A DNA stretch of 64,000 bases from Steroidobacteraceae bacterium (GTDB lineage Bacteria; Pseudomonadota; Gammaproteobacteria; Steroidobacterales; Steroidobacteraceae), in contig JAFMJH010000003.1 in assembly GCA_017853555.1 (NCBI GenBank), forward strand, positions 113,058-177,057. The letters are read 5' to 3'. A program made the translations under genes and the position numbers. The notes under the pieces were generated by a model. That model was not told the origin of the DNA. It made no database searches and worked only from the letters and a program-made list of their open reading frames with translations. Shown piece by piece: positions 10,141-19,068 of this stretch; position 1 is the stretch's first letter, and each line of letters opens with the position of its first letter.

Positions 10141-11154
10141 TCAGACGTTTTCGTACACCACTTCGAGGGAAGGCTTGGCCACGAAGGCGCTGCCGCACAT
10201 GTCTTCGAACGTTGCCGGCTGCAAGACGTAGTCGCGTCCGACGGCCTCGCCCTTGAACAAACCGAGCAACGCGTCCTGCGACAACGGTCGCGGTCTGACC
10301 GGCGGCGCGGTCGCGACGTTCGCGGCGAGCTCGCCGAACAACGGACCCCAATGACTTTCGGGTCGACCGATGATTTCGTAGTTGGCGCTCTTGCGACGGA
10401 TTTCTTCGTTCGCCGGAATCGACGCGAGCACCGGGATGCCGGCCGCATCGGCGAAGGCCTGCGCCTCGCCCGTACCGTCATCCTTGTTGATCACCAGGCC
10501 CGCGACACCGACGTTGCCGCCGAGCTTGCGGAAGTATTCGACGGCCGAGCAGACGTTGTTCGCGACGTACAGCGATTGCAGATCGTTGCTGCCGACGACG
10601 ATCACTTTCTGGCACATGTCGCGCGCGATCGGCAAACCGAAGCCGCCGCACACCACGTCGCCCAGAAAATCGAGCAGCACGTAATCGAAACCCCAGTCGT
10701 GGAAGCCGAGCTTCTCCAGCGTTTCGAAGCCGTGGATGATGCCGCGTCCGCCGCAACCGCGACCGACCTCGGGTCCGCCGAGCTCCATCGCGAACACGCC
10801 GTCGCGCTTGAAGCAGACGTCACCGATTTCGACCGGCTCGCCGGCGAGCTTTTTCTTCGATGACGTTTCGATGATGGTCGGACAGGCGCGGCCACCGAAC
10901 AAAAGAGACGTCGTGTCGCTCTTCGGATCGCAACCGATGAGCAGCACCTTCTTGCCCTGCTGCGCCATCATGTAACTGAGATTCGCGAGCGTGAAACTTT
11001 TGCCGATGCCACCTTTGCCGTAGATCGCGATGATCTGCGTTTCTTTGGTGACTTTCGACGGCACGACCGTCGGCGGCGCTTCGGCCGCTTCGGCGCGCAA
11101 ACTGCGCTTCAAACGCTCCACGGGAATCGAGTGTGTCTCGCCGGACGACGTCAT
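10141..11154 (-). CDS. bchX: Chlorophyllide a reductase iron protein X
   Basis: NifH-like ATPase that passes electrons to BchYZ. The P-loop YGKGGIGKS, switch motif GCDPKSDTT and the two bridging cluster cysteines in GRGCGGRGI and LGDVVCGGFG are all intact. The 337-residue start at 11154 is preferred because its ATG overlaps the bchC stop (ATGA); an ATG 36 bases upstream also exists. About 45 residues precede the P-loop, as usual for BchX compared with BchL. Confidence 0.97.
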   Translation of the reverse strand: MTSSGETHSIPVERLKRSLRAEAAEAPPTVVPSKVTKETQIIAIYGKGGIGKSFTLANLSYMMAQQGKKVLLIGCDPKSDTTSLLFGGRACPTIIETSSKKKLAGEPVEIGDVCFKRDGVFAMELGGPEVGRGCGGRGIIHGFETLEKLGFHDWGFDYVLLDFLGDVVCGGFGLPIARDMCQKVIVVGSNDLQSLYVANNVCSAVEYFRKLGGNVGVAGLVINKDDGTGEAQAFADAAGIPVLASIPANEEIRRKSANYEIIGRPESHWGPLFGELAANVATAPPVRPRPLSQDALLGLFKGEAVGRDYVLQPATFEDMCGSAFVAKPSLEVVYENV

Positions 11155-12107
11155 GCGGTGTACCTCCAGTCGAGAATCATCTTCAGGCATTCGGGATCAC
11201 CGAAAGCCTGTCGGTATGCAGTGCCCGCCGCTTCGGCGTCGTGGCGATGCGTGATGAGGCCGTCGAGCGACAACCTGCCCGCCTGCACGTGCCCGAGCAC
11301 GGCGACGAGATCGGATTCTTTCCACTCGGCGGCGATGCGGATGCGCGCTTCGCGCATGAACGCCGGCGCGAACGCGAACGACAAAGGCTCGACGTAAAAG
11401 CCCGCGAGCACGATTTGACCGCCGGGTGCGAGTCGCGCGACTGCTGCATCGAGGATGTGGACGTCACCGCTGACGTCGTAGATCGCGCGATAGTCCCGTC
11501 GAGCGTCATCTTCGGGCGCGATGACCAGATAACCCTGCGCATCGTCGCGACGCTTTGCGTTGCGCTCCCAAACCGTGGGCGCCGGCGAACCCATCGCCAA
11601 CGCGACCCGCGCGAGCAAACGACCGAGCACGCCGTGACCGACGATGAGATCGGGTGCGGCCGCATCGTGCGCGGCGAGCGCGTGATAGGCCGTCGCGGCG
11701 AGCGCCAGCAGCACGCCGCGTTCGCCGAGCGATTCGTCGATGCTCATCACGCGCTGCGCAGGCACCACGAGTTGCGAGGCCGCGCCACCGAACAGGCCAC
11801 GCACTTCACCGAAACAACGCGCACCGGGAACGAACACGCGTTCACCGACGCGGTGCGCGCTCACGTTGGCACCGAGTGCGCGAATGCGACCGACGGATTC
11901 GTAGCCGGGAACGAGCGGATAACCCATGCCGGGGAAGGTCGGCATGCGACCCGACCACAACAAGCGTTCAGTGCCGGTGCTGATGCCGCTCCACTCGACG
12001 TCGACCACGACGTCATCGGATGCAGGCGACTGCAGGGAAAGCCGATTCAGCGCCAGGCGCTCCGGTCCCTCGATCACCACGGCGAGTGTGTTCAATCCTT
12101 GCGCCAC
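11151..12107 (-). CDS. bchC: 3-hydroxyethyl bacteriochlorophyllide a dehydrogenase
   Basis: Oxidises the 3-hydroxyethyl group to the 3-acetyl group of bacteriochlorophyllide a. Zinc-alcohol-dehydrogenase-like fold; the N-terminal SGISTGTERLLWSGRMPTFP and PGYESVGRI are typical BchC sequence, and GHGVLGRLLARV marks the nucleotide-binding domain. 318 residues from a GTG start at 12107, preceded by AAGGGTGGGG. First gene after the promoter region at 12134-12177 and the likely start of a bchC-pufC transcript. Confidence 0.95.
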   Translation of the reverse strand: MAQGLNTLAVVIEGPERLALNRLSLQSPASDDVVVDVEWSGISTGTERLLWSGRMPTFPGMGYPLVPGYESVGRIRALGANVSAHRVGERVFVPGARCFGEVRGLFGGAASQLVVPAQRVMSIDESLGERGVLLALAATAYHALAAHDAAAPDLIVGHGVLGRLLARVALAMGSPAPTVWERNAKRRDDAQGYLVIAPEDDARRDYRAIYDVSGDVHILDAAVARLAPGGQIVLAGFYVEPLSFAFAPAFMREARIRIAAEWKESDLVAVLGHVQAGRLSLDGLITHRHDAEAAGTAYRQAFGDPECLKMILDWRYTA

Positions 12108-12133
12108 GAGCGCCCCACCCTTTTTTCCTAATT

Positions 12134-12177
12134 TGTCAGTCTACGCTTACGTTTTTAGGTGTCAACTTTAATTAACA
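12134..12177. promoter_or_regulatory. Tandem PpsR/CrtJ-type operators at bchC
   Basis: A perfect TGT-N12-ACA palindrome lies at 12160-12177 and a near match TGT-N12-ACG at 12134-12151, exactly 8 bp apart. CrtJ/PpsR tetramers are known to bind two such sites 8 bp apart at the bchC promoter. Both overlap the -35/-10 region, which predicts oxygen- and light-dependent repression. No ppsR gene is in this window. Confidence 0.75.
12138..12165 (-). promoter_or_regulatory. Sigma-70-type promoter of bchC
   Basis: The minus strand reads TTGACA (12165-12160), a 16-base spacer, then TAGACT (12143-12138), in an AT-rich pocket 30 bases ahead of the bchC GTG. The -35 box is perfect and lies inside a PpsR/CrtJ palindrome, as at Rhodobacter bchC. 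Confidence 0.7.
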
Positions 12178-12194
12178 CCCGGGTTTGAGATCGG

Positions 12195-12213
12195 GGCCGG
12201 GGCCCCGCCGGCC
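12195..12213 (-). terminator. GC-rich hairpin after crtF
   Basis: Six-bp stem GGCCGG/CCGGCC with a 7-base GC loop, 6 bases past the crtF stop. No T-run follows, so termination would be weak at most; it may reduce but not block crtEF read-through into bchC. Confidence 0.35.
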
Positions 12214-12218
12214 GCGGC

Positions 12219-13337
12219 TCAAAAGCGTTCGGCGACCAAAACCCGGGTCTGCAACGGCACGCGCGTCCGGAATTCGCGGGGCGGCCCGAAGCCCGCCACT
12301 TTCAGAAATCGGGCAAGTTCTGCGCGACTGCGTGGCCGGCCTCGCCCCATGGCACGCAGGTAGAGCCCGAAATAGGCGGCCCCCATCCGTTCGGCACCCG
12401 GGGTTTCCGCCAGCGGCTCCGCGATCAGCAGATTCCCGCCGCGCGGCAGCGCATCGTGCGCGGCGAGCAACAAATGGGCGACCGTCGCGTCGTCGTGATC
12501 GTGCAAAACGCGAACGAAACTCACGACATCCGCGCCGCGCGGCAAAAGATCGCGCGTGAAATCGCCGGCGAACAATTCGGCACGCGCCGTCATGCCGGCC
12601 GCCATGAATCGCTCGCGCGCCTGCGCCACGACGGCGGGCAAATCGAACAACATCAAACGCAGCTGCGGAAGGCGCCCGCCAGCCGAGCGCAGAAAACTGC
12701 CGTCGCCGCCGCCGACGTCGAGCAGACATCGGTGACCACGCAGGGGCCAGGCATCCAGGATTTCATCGGCCACCAAACTTTGGGAGGCGGCCATCAAGGT
12801 CGTGTAGTCGCGCGTCGCACTGCGCTCGAGCGCGTGCGGGGTATCGGCGTCGGCATAGGGCCAGTACCGTGCGAGTTCCGTCGAGCCGATCGGCGCACGC
12901 AGCATCGCCACCGGATCCGCGAGGTCGCGGTACAGCACGGCGTGATGTTCGATCATGGCGAGCACGCCGGGATTGCCGAGCAACGCCGCGCCGCGCACGC
13001 CTAGCACCCAGCCCTCCTCAGGATCGAACTCGAGCAGATCGAGCGCGACGGCCGCTCGCAACAGAGTCTCGAGCGCTTCGCGCGGCAGACCGACGACCGC
13101 GAGCAGCGCCTCGGTCGACAAGCCGCGTTCGCGCAAGCGCTCGAGAATGCCGAGGCGAACGCAGGCGAGCAGCACCTGCGAGTACACGAATCCTGCGACC
13201 ACGTCGAACATCTCGCGCGCATGGCGACGAGCGAGCGGACGGGTGAAGGGAAACGCGGCGACGCGTCGCTGGAAGGTCGGATCCGCAAGGCGTGCGTTGC
13301 GCCAGCGTCGGAAGGCGCGCGCGAACTTGGTCAACAT
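12219..13337 (-). CDS. crtF: Hydroxyneurosporene/rhodopin O-methyltransferase
   Basis: SAM-dependent methylation of the C-1 hydroxyl of acyclic carotenoids, after hydration by CrtC. A plant-O-methyltransferase-like dimer domain (FDVVAGFVYSQVLLACVRLG) is followed by the SAM site LLDVGGGDGSFL and the catalytic-region VLHDHDD. 372 residues. It follows crtE by 6 bases and precedes the bchC promoter, the classical crtEF-bchC order. Confidence 0.94.
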   Translation of the reverse strand: MLTKFARAFRRWRNARLADPTFQRRVAAFPFTRPLARRHAREMFDVVAGFVYSQVLLACVRLGILERLRERGLSTEALLAVVGLPREALETLLRAAVALDLLEFDPEEGWVLGVRGAALLGNPGVLAMIEHHAVLYRDLADPVAMLRAPIGSTELARYWPYADADTPHALERSATRDYTTLMAASQSLVADEILDAWPLRGHRCLLDVGGGDGSFLRSAGGRLPQLRLMLFDLPAVVAQARERFMAAGMTARAELFAGDFTRDLLPRGADVVSFVRVLHDHDDATVAHLLLAAHDALPRGGNLLIAEPLAETPGAERMGAAYFGLYLRAMGRGRPRSRAELARFLKVAGFGPPREFRTRVPLQTRVLVAERF

Positions 13338-13343
13338 GCGCGA

Positions 13344-14213
13344 TCAGGCGGCGCGTTGCAGCAGGCTCTCCGGCAACAAGCGACGGGCCTCCTGACGCAA
13401 CAACTCGCGCAAACGATCGGCGCCTGCACAAGCGGGAACGGATTCGATCGCTTCGGCGATCAAAGATTCGAAGCGCTGCACGGCGCCGAGGAGGCCGAAC
13501 TCGCCCAGCGCAGTGGGTCGCCCGAGCGCCGCGTCGCGTCCGGCGGGTTTGCCGAGTTCGAGTTCGGTGGCGAGCGCGTCGCGCACGTCGTCGGCGATCT
13601 GGTAGGCCTCGCCCAGGCGGTCACCGAGCACACGCCATGGCGTCGGATCGCCGCCCACCGACAGAGCGCCGCCGACCGTCGCCGCGATGAACAACGCACC
13701 GGTCTTCAAACGACGATATTCCTCGAGCGGCGCGCTCGTTTCGCACTCCCACGCCTGCCCCGCGACGATCCCCACCGGCGCACCGACCGCGCGCGTGAGC
13801 GCCAGCACGATACCCGGCAAGGCAGCCGGCGCATCGGCAAAGGCCCGCGCGACGTTTTGGAAAGCGAGCACGATCAAGGCGTCGCCCACCAAAAGAGCGA
13901 TGCGCTCATCGAAGGCTTTGTGCACCGACGGTCGGTTGCGGCGCATTTCCGCATCGTCGAAGCACGGCAAATCGTCGTGCACCAGCGAGGCGCAATGCAG
14001 CAACTCGATCGAGGCCGCGGTCGCTTCGGCGAGTGGCGAATATGGATCACCGCAACCTGCGGCAACGGCCAAACAAAGATTGGGTCGGACGCGCGCACCG
14101 CCGGGGAACACGGCGTAGCGGATCGCGGCAGCGAGACGCGGCGGACACCCGAGCACGTCGCAGGAGGCGACGGCCGTTTCCAGAGCCTGTTCGATCACCG
14201 ATGCGTTTTCCAT
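13344..14213 (-). CDS. crtE: Geranylgeranyl diphosphate synthase
   Basis: Makes GGPP for phytoene and for the bacteriochlorophyll tail. First Asp-rich motif is HDDLPCFDDAEMRRN, second is YQIADDVRD, both intact. Start at 14213 is chosen because GGAGG stands 7 bases upstream and gives 289 residues, typical of CrtE; an earlier ATG at 14279 would add 22 residues that overlap operator-like sequence and is less likely. First gene of the minus-strand superoperon, divergent from crtC. Confidence 0.94.
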   Translation of the reverse strand: MENASVIEQALETAVASCDVLGCPPRLAAAIRYAVFPGGARVRPNLCLAVAAGCGDPYSPLAEATAASIELLHCASLVHDDLPCFDDAEMRRNRPSVHKAFDERIALLVGDALIVLAFQNVARAFADAPAALPGIVLALTRAVGAPVGIVAGQAWECETSAPLEEYRRLKTGALFIAATVGGALSVGGDPTPWRVLGDRLGEAYQIADDVRDALATELELGKPAGRDAALGRPTALGEFGLLGAVQRFESLIAEAIESVPACAGADRLRELLRQEARRLLPESLLQRAA

Positions 14214-14260
14214 GCGCGCCTCCGCAGTGACGGGACCCGGCGACAGGTACGGCTGGCAAT

Positions 14261-14304
14261 AGTCAACTTTGATTGCCACACTAGGTTGTCATGCAGAATA
14301 GACA
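14261..14304. promoter_or_regulatory. Tandem PpsR/CrtJ-type operators between crtE and crtC
   Basis: A perfect TGT-N12-ACA palindrome is at 14287-14304. A degenerate partner AGT-N12-CCA is at 14261-14278, again separated by 8 bp. The weaker half-site shares GTCAACTTT(A/G)ATT with the perfect bchC operator. The pair sits between the two divergent genes, so one repressor could control both. Clear -10 boxes were not found. Confidence 0.65.
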
Positions 14305-15301
14305 CCCCTCGGTGCTTAGTCAAACCGGGCCCGACTTCGCGGCGCACGTACCCGCGGATGGCTACGCCTGGTGGTATCTGGACGCCACCAGCGACTGCGG
14401 ACGGCACGGCGTCACGGTCATCGTGATGCTCGGCTGCGTGTTCTCGCCCTGGTACGCGGCAGCCCGCCGACGCGGACCGACCGACCCGCTCGACCACTCG
14501 GCAATCAACGTCGCGCTGTACGGCGCCGCCGGCCATCGCTGGGCGCTGACCGAGCGCGGTCGCGCGGATGTGCGTCGTGACGCCACGACGCTTGCGATCG
14601 GGCCGAGCGCCGTCCGCTGGGAACAGGATGCGCTCACCATCGACGTCGACGAAGTCACTTCACCGTGGCCGAGTCGCTTGCGGGGCTCGATCGTGCTGCG
14701 ACCACGACACATCGGCCAGCGCGCGTACGTACTCGATGCGAACGGCAGGCACTTGTGGATGCCGATCGCCACCAGTTGTCCGATCGAACTGAATTTTTCG
14801 TCGCCGCAACTCAAATGGCGCGGCACGGCGTACCTCGATGCCAATGAAGGCAGCGCACCGCTCGAAACGGATTTCGACTCGTGGCATTGGTCGCGAGCGA
14901 GCCGCAACGGCCGCAGCGTGATTTTCTACGACACGTACTGGCACCGTAGCGACGGGGCGCATAACGACGGCCCCGATCGCGCAGCGCCGGACCGTGCCAT
15001 CGCTCTCGCCGTCGATGCGGACGGCAACCAGGAACATATTTTGGCTCCGCCGCTGCGTACGCTGCCTCGCACGCGCTGGGGCATCGATCGACGCACGCGC
15101 TGCGATGACGATGCACGCCCCGAGCTGCTCGAAACCCTGGAAAACGGCCCGTTCTATGCGCGGTCGCTGGTCGGCAACGTCATCGGAGGAGAGGCCTGGA
15201 CCGCCTTCCACGAAAGCGTGTCACTCAAGCGCTTCGCTGCGCGCTGGGTGCAAACCTTGTTGCCGGTGAAATTGCCACGCCGCGTGCTGCGGCGCGACTG
15301 A
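14291..15301 (+). CDS. crtC: Carotenoid 1,2-hydratase (hydroxyneurosporene synthase)
   Basis: Adds water across the terminal C1-C2 double bond of neurosporene or lycopene. Family signature GYAWWYLDATSDCGRHG, then CVFSPWYAAARRRGPTDPLD (about 50-69) and INVALYG are clear; the lipocalin-like CrtC fold has no simple catalytic motif. 336 residues from the ATG at 14291; a GTG at 14312 gives a start closer to relatives and would avoid the operator, so the first 7 residues are uncertain. Converges on crtB with a 3-base gap. Confidence 0.93.
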   Translation: MQNRHPSVLSQTGPDFAAHVPADGYAWWYLDATSDCGRHGVTVIVMLGCVFSPWYAAARRRGPTDPLDHSAINVALYGAAGHRWALTERGRADVRRDATTLAIGPSAVRWEQDALTIDVDEVTSPWPSRLRGSIVLRPRHIGQRAYVLDANGRHLWMPIATSCPIELNFSSPQLKWRGTAYLDANEGSAPLETDFDSWHWSRASRNGRSVIFYDTYWHRSDGAHNDGPDRAAPDRAIALAVDADGNQEHILAPPLRTLPRTRWGIDRRTRCDDDARPELLETLENGPFYARSLVGNVIGGEAWTAFHESVSLKRFAARWVQTLLPVKLPRRVLRRD

Positions 15302-15304
15302 CGC

Positions 15305-16402
15305 TCAACGCAGGGCGAGCGAATCGCGATCGACGCGTTCGAGACGCTCGAACACGCCGAGCACACGTGCAAGTTCACGCGCGAGCAGGCCCTCGCCGAC
15401 CAAAGGATCACCCTGCACGCCGTGCAGCCGATCATGTCGCACGACGGCATCGAGCAAAAATTGTGCTTCCGGCAAGGCAGGGCGCGAATCCGACGCACCG
15501 CGGCGCGTCGCGGCCATCAAGGCCTCGAACAACAAAAACAATTTTCGCCGTCCGGACACGACGGCCCGACTGGTCACCGAGTCGCCACGCTGGCGCGACA
15601 CCTCGCGACCGATTTCGGCGTACATCAGACGCGCGGCATGAATCGCCGGACGACACTCCACCGGCAGTTCGTCAACGCCTGCCGCGGAGCGACCGTACAA
15701 ACTTTCGGCTTCGGCGAGCAATCGCTTCACCACCGCACCGAGACGCGCGTCGAATTCAGGCTGTTGCAACCATTGCTGCGGATCGATGCCCGCCTCCCGC
15801 AACCAGTCGCGCGGCAAATACAGTCGCGACATCCGTGCATCTTCGCCGACGTCGCGCGCGATGTTGGACAACTGCATCGCCACGCCGAGATCGGCCGCAC
15901 GGGCGAGCGCGCGCGGCGAACGCACGCCCATCAGCAAAGCCATCATCACGCCCACCGTGCCGGCGACCCGCACGCCATAGGCGCGTACCTCCGAGATCGT
16001 GTCGTAGCGACGAGCGGTCGCATCCCATGCGAACCCCTCGAGCAACGCCGCCGGAATCTCGCGCGGGATGTGGAAGCGTGCGACCACCGATGCGAGTGCA
16101 CGATCGGCCGGGTTGTCGATCGGCTCGCCGCGATAGGCACGGTCGAGGCGCAACTGCAGCGTTGCCAGCGCGGCGGCCGGATCGGTTGCGCCGTCGATCG
16201 CATCGTCAGCCTCGCGACAAAATGCATAGAGCGCGAGCGCGGGCCAACGCACGCGCCGAGGCAGCAACAGCGATGCAGCATGAAAAGTTTTGGAGCCGGC
16301 GCGGATCGCGGCACGACAGGCAGCCAAATCCGACATCGACGGCATCGGACCGCCGATGGACGCACGTAGCGCGGAACTCATGTCGACTTGCGAGACCTGC
16401 AT
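15305..16402 (-). CDS. crtB: Phytoene synthase
   Basis: Condenses two GGPP to phytoene. Both Asp-rich motifs are present: CREADDAIDG (about 62-71) and SNIARDVGEDARMSRLYLP (about 178-196). 365 residues from the first ATG; a second in-frame ATG seven codons later and others further in are possible because no strong ribosome site favours one. The last gene of a P450, ATP-grasp, crtB run, with a 52-base gap to the ATP-grasp gene. Confidence 0.95.
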   Translation of the reverse strand: MQVSQVDMSSALRASIGGPMPSMSDLAACRAAIRAGSKTFHAASLLLPRRVRWPALALYAFCREADDAIDGATDPAAALATLQLRLDRAYRGEPIDNPADRALASVVARFHIPREIPAALLEGFAWDATARRYDTISEVRAYGVRVAGTVGVMMALLMGVRSPRALARAADLGVAMQLSNIARDVGEDARMSRLYLPRDWLREAGIDPQQWLQQPEFDARLGAVVKRLLAEAESLYGRSAAGVDELPVECRPAIHAARLMYAEIGREVSRQRGDSVTSRAVVSGRRKLFLLFEALMAATRRGASDSRPALPEAQFLLDAVVRHDRLHGVQGDPLVGEGLLARELARVLGVFERLERVDRDSLALR

Positions 16403-16454
16403 CGCCGGACCCCGCCGGTCTGCGACCGGGAACGAATGCCCGGCACTCTAAGGC

Positions 16455-17588
16455 TTACGCGCGGCCGCTGGCAACCCATGCAAAGTCGAGCATCGCGACT
16501 TCGCCGAACGTGGCGCGATGCCGCGCCGCGAGCGCGATGATGTTCCAGGCCGTGTAGGGCATGGCGATGAACGGCCAGGGATCGGTCCGCGCCCAGGTCA
16601 CCTCGCGCGCCTCCAGCAGGCAACGCAAATTGTGTCTGAAGCCGGCAGAAAACATGGATTTTTGAGTCTCCGTGAGGCACGGATAAAACTGCTGCTGCAT
16701 CCGCTCGGGACGCAGCGCGATGGGCCTCTGCATAGCGGGGTCCAGCACCGCCATCGCAAGCCCCTCCGGTGCCACGAAATGGATGCCGCTGGTGGCGCGC
16801 GGGTTGCACTCGATGCCGTACACCACGCCCGACGCATCGACGATCAGATCGAAGGACACGAAGCCATCGAAACGCGTATGTGCAACGAAACGCCGCACCC
16901 ACTCGTGCACCGCCGCACTCGGCTCGACGCGCTCGAAACACACGGCAACCGTGCCTTGCATCACGGCACCGCGGTACACCACCGTCTGGCACAACTCGCC
17001 GGCGCGCGCGATGCTGAAGGTGCTCAGCAATTCGCCCTGCACTCTTCGCTGCACGATGCTCGGCTCGGCAGTCGCGGGCAACGCGGCGCCGCGGGCAAAA
17101 AACTGCACGCCGCGCCCCGAACAGGACGACACCGGCTTCACCACGTAGTCGTGCTGCGCCGCGAGCTGCCGCGCCTCGGCTGCATTCGCGTCGCAAGTTT
17201 CGGGTGCGGCGACGCCGGCAGCCCGGCACACGGCCACGAAACGTCCCTTGTCGTGCACCTCGAGCAAGGCCTGCTGCGGCATGCAACGCAGTTCGCAACC
17301 GTCCGGCAACGAACCGTGCAAGCCGGCGACGTGGAGGATTTCTTCGGAGACCGGCACGACGATATCCACGCGCTCGCGCGCGATGATCGCGCGCAAGTCG
17401 TCGAGATAACGCTGCCGGTCGACCACCGGTGCAGTCACGACGAACGAACGCTCGACCGCACGCGAGGTGCCCGTCAGATGTTTGGCAAACGGTTCGGCCA
17501 CGAGCACGCGCGCACCGGCTGCGCGAAGTGCACGCGCCAGCTCGAGCGCCTTCGGCAGACGCCCGAGCGTCAACAGCACGGTTTTCAC
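16455..17588 (-). CDS. ATP-grasp ligase-like protein, function unknown
   Basis: Predicted to activate a carboxylate as an acyl phosphate and join it to an amine or similar nucleophile. The three-part ATP-grasp layout is visible: N-terminal nucleotide-like domain (VLLTLGRLPKALELARALR), central ATP site with DYVVKPVSSCSGRGVQFF, and the Mg-binding Glu/Asn in YGIECNPRATSGIHF. 377 residues. The GTG start overlaps the P450 stop (GTGA), so both are made together, directly before crtB. The substrate is unknown; a carotenoid carboxylate is an inference from context only. Confidence 0.75.
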   Translation of the reverse strand: MKTVLLTLGRLPKALELARALRAAGARVLVAEPFAKHLTGTSRAVERSFVVTAPVVDRQRYLDDLRAIIARERVDIVVPVSEEILHVAGLHGSLPDGCELRCMPQQALLEVHDKGRFVAVCRAAGVAAPETCDANAAEARQLAAQHDYVVKPVSSCSGRGVQFFARGAALPATAEPSIVQRRVQGELLSTFSIARAGELCQTVVYRGAVMQGTVAVCFERVEPSAAVHEWVRRFVAHTRFDGFVSFDLIVDASGVVYGIECNPRATSGIHFVAPEGLAMAVLDPAMQRPIALRPERMQQQFYPCLTETQKSMFSAGFRHNLRCLLEAREVTWARTDPWPFIAMPYTAWNIIALAARHRATFGEVAMLDFAWVASGRA

Positions 17589-18973
17589 GCCGCGCCCCGC
17601 GCAAGGTCATCGCTGCGACGGGTCACCGAACACATCAATTCGCGCTGCGGCCGGATCGTCAAACGGGCCACCGGTCGAACTTTGTGCGCATCGTGAACTT
17701 TGATGTCGTACCGGCAGGCCAGACGCGCGAGGATCAACGTCGCCTCGAGCGTGGCGAAACCCGCTCCGACGCACACCCGCGGCCCGAGCCCGAAGGGCAG
17801 ATACGCGCCGGGCACGAGTTCGTGTTCCCGCTCGGGCGAGAAGCGATCCGGGTCGAAAGCGTGGGGATTGCGCCAATAGTCGCGATGGCGGTGGATCGTC
17901 CACGGCGCAATCATCAGCATGGCGCCCTTGCGCACTTGAAACCGACCGATCTTGGCGGGCTCGGCCGCCACGCGCGGAATGAACGGGATCGGCGGATAGA
18001 GACGCATGCTTTCGCGAAACACGTTGCGCACGTAAGTCAGACGTCGCACATGCTCGAGCGTGAGCGGCGCGTCACCCGCCACCGAGCGCACTTCGTCACG
18101 GATGCGCTGCAGCACGTCAGGCTGCATGCCGATGATGAGAAAAGCCCAGGTGAGCGCGCTGGCCGTCGTCTCGTGACCGGCGAGAAACATCACGCCGAGT
18201 TGATCGAGCAATTCTTTGCGCGAGAAGCCTTCGCCGCTTTCCACGTCGCGCGCGGTGATGATTTCGGCGGCAATATCGTCAAAGGACAAGGGGCTTGCCG
18301 ACAGATGGGTGTCGACGAGATCACCGAGGTGGCGTCGGATGCGCTCGCAAGCCTGCAACACCGCCTCGTGCTGCGGGATGTGCGCGAACGGCGGATCGAA
18401 GATCAGGCGCCGCAACTCGACCTGCGCACAGGTACGCTCGAACACCGTAAACGCCTCGAATACGTCCACGGCCGTTTGCGAACGCAAGGAGGTCGAGAAC
18501 ACGGTCCGGCAGATGATGTCGGCGGTGAGATGGCTCATCGCCAAATCGAGCGAAAAGCGCCCGCCATGCGTCGCGAGTTCATCGAGGCGCGTTTCGTAGT
18601 CATCGACGGCGGCGGTCATTGCGGCGAAGGCCTTGTTGAGCCGCATGTGCGAGAACGAAGGCTCGATCATGCGTCGCTGACGTCGCCATACGGTACCGCT
18701 CGAGACGAAGATCGAGTTGCCGACCAGAGGCTCGAGCGCGCCCACCATCAAGTCGTTCTTCGGGAAGATGCCGAGCGGATCGGTCAGCACGTCGCGCAAC
18801 ATCTCGGGCGCATTCACGATCAAAATCGAACGTCGCGAATAACCGAGCCAGCCGGCATCGACGCGATAGGCCTTGGAAGGCAGCAGGCTCAAGAGATCGC
18901 CGTCACCCCGCGCGGCAACGCGCAGCAGCGACACGATCGCCGCCAGAGAGGTCGGCCGAGGCGGTTCGTACAT
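17585..18973 (-). CDS. Cytochrome P450
   Basis: Heme monooxygenase. The I-helix oxygen-binding motif MFLAGHETTASALTWAF, K-helix ESMR (ExxR), and heme loop FGLGPRVCVGAGFA with the Cys thiolate are intact. 462 residues from the ATG at 18973 (AGGGTG upstream); a GTG two codons earlier is an alternative. No fused reductase, so it needs outside redox partners; none is encoded nearby. It heads an operon with the ATP-grasp gene and crtB, which points to carotenoid or other isoprenoid oxidation. CYP subfamily not assigned. Confidence 0.9.
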   Translation of the reverse strand: MYEPPRPTSLAAIVSLLRVAARGDGDLLSLLPSKAYRVDAGWLGYSRRSILIVNAPEMLRDVLTDPLGIFPKNDLMVGALEPLVGNSIFVSSGTVWRRQRRMIEPSFSHMRLNKAFAAMTAAVDDYETRLDELATHGGRFSLDLAMSHLTADIICRTVFSTSLRSQTAVDVFEAFTVFERTCAQVELRRLIFDPPFAHIPQHEAVLQACERIRRHLGDLVDTHLSASPLSFDDIAAEIITARDVESGEGFSRKELLDQLGVMFLAGHETTASALTWAFLIIGMQPDVLQRIRDEVRSVAGDAPLTLEHVRRLTYVRNVFRESMRLYPPIPFIPRVAAEPAKIGRFQVRKGAMLMIAPWTIHRHRDYWRNPHAFDPDRFSPEREHELVPGAYLPFGLGPRVCVGAGFATLEATLILARLACRYDIKVHDAHKVRPVARLTIRPQRELMCSVTRRSDDLARGAA

Positions 18974-19068
18974 GGTCACACCCTAACGCCGTCGCCGCGA
19001 CGACGGAAGTCCCGCGCGCGAACGGACCATTTTGACAAGGCCGGTGCGACGCGGGCAGCATCGCGCGC

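Noticed and set aside
14214..14279. Longer crtE start at 14279
   Set aside because: GGAGG lies before the 14213 ATG and the shorter form has the usual length; the upstream part overlaps operator sequence.
19032..19037. TTGACA as promoter of the DUF2306-like gene
   Set aside because: No -10 box at 16-18 bases, and the start would fall almost on the ATG.
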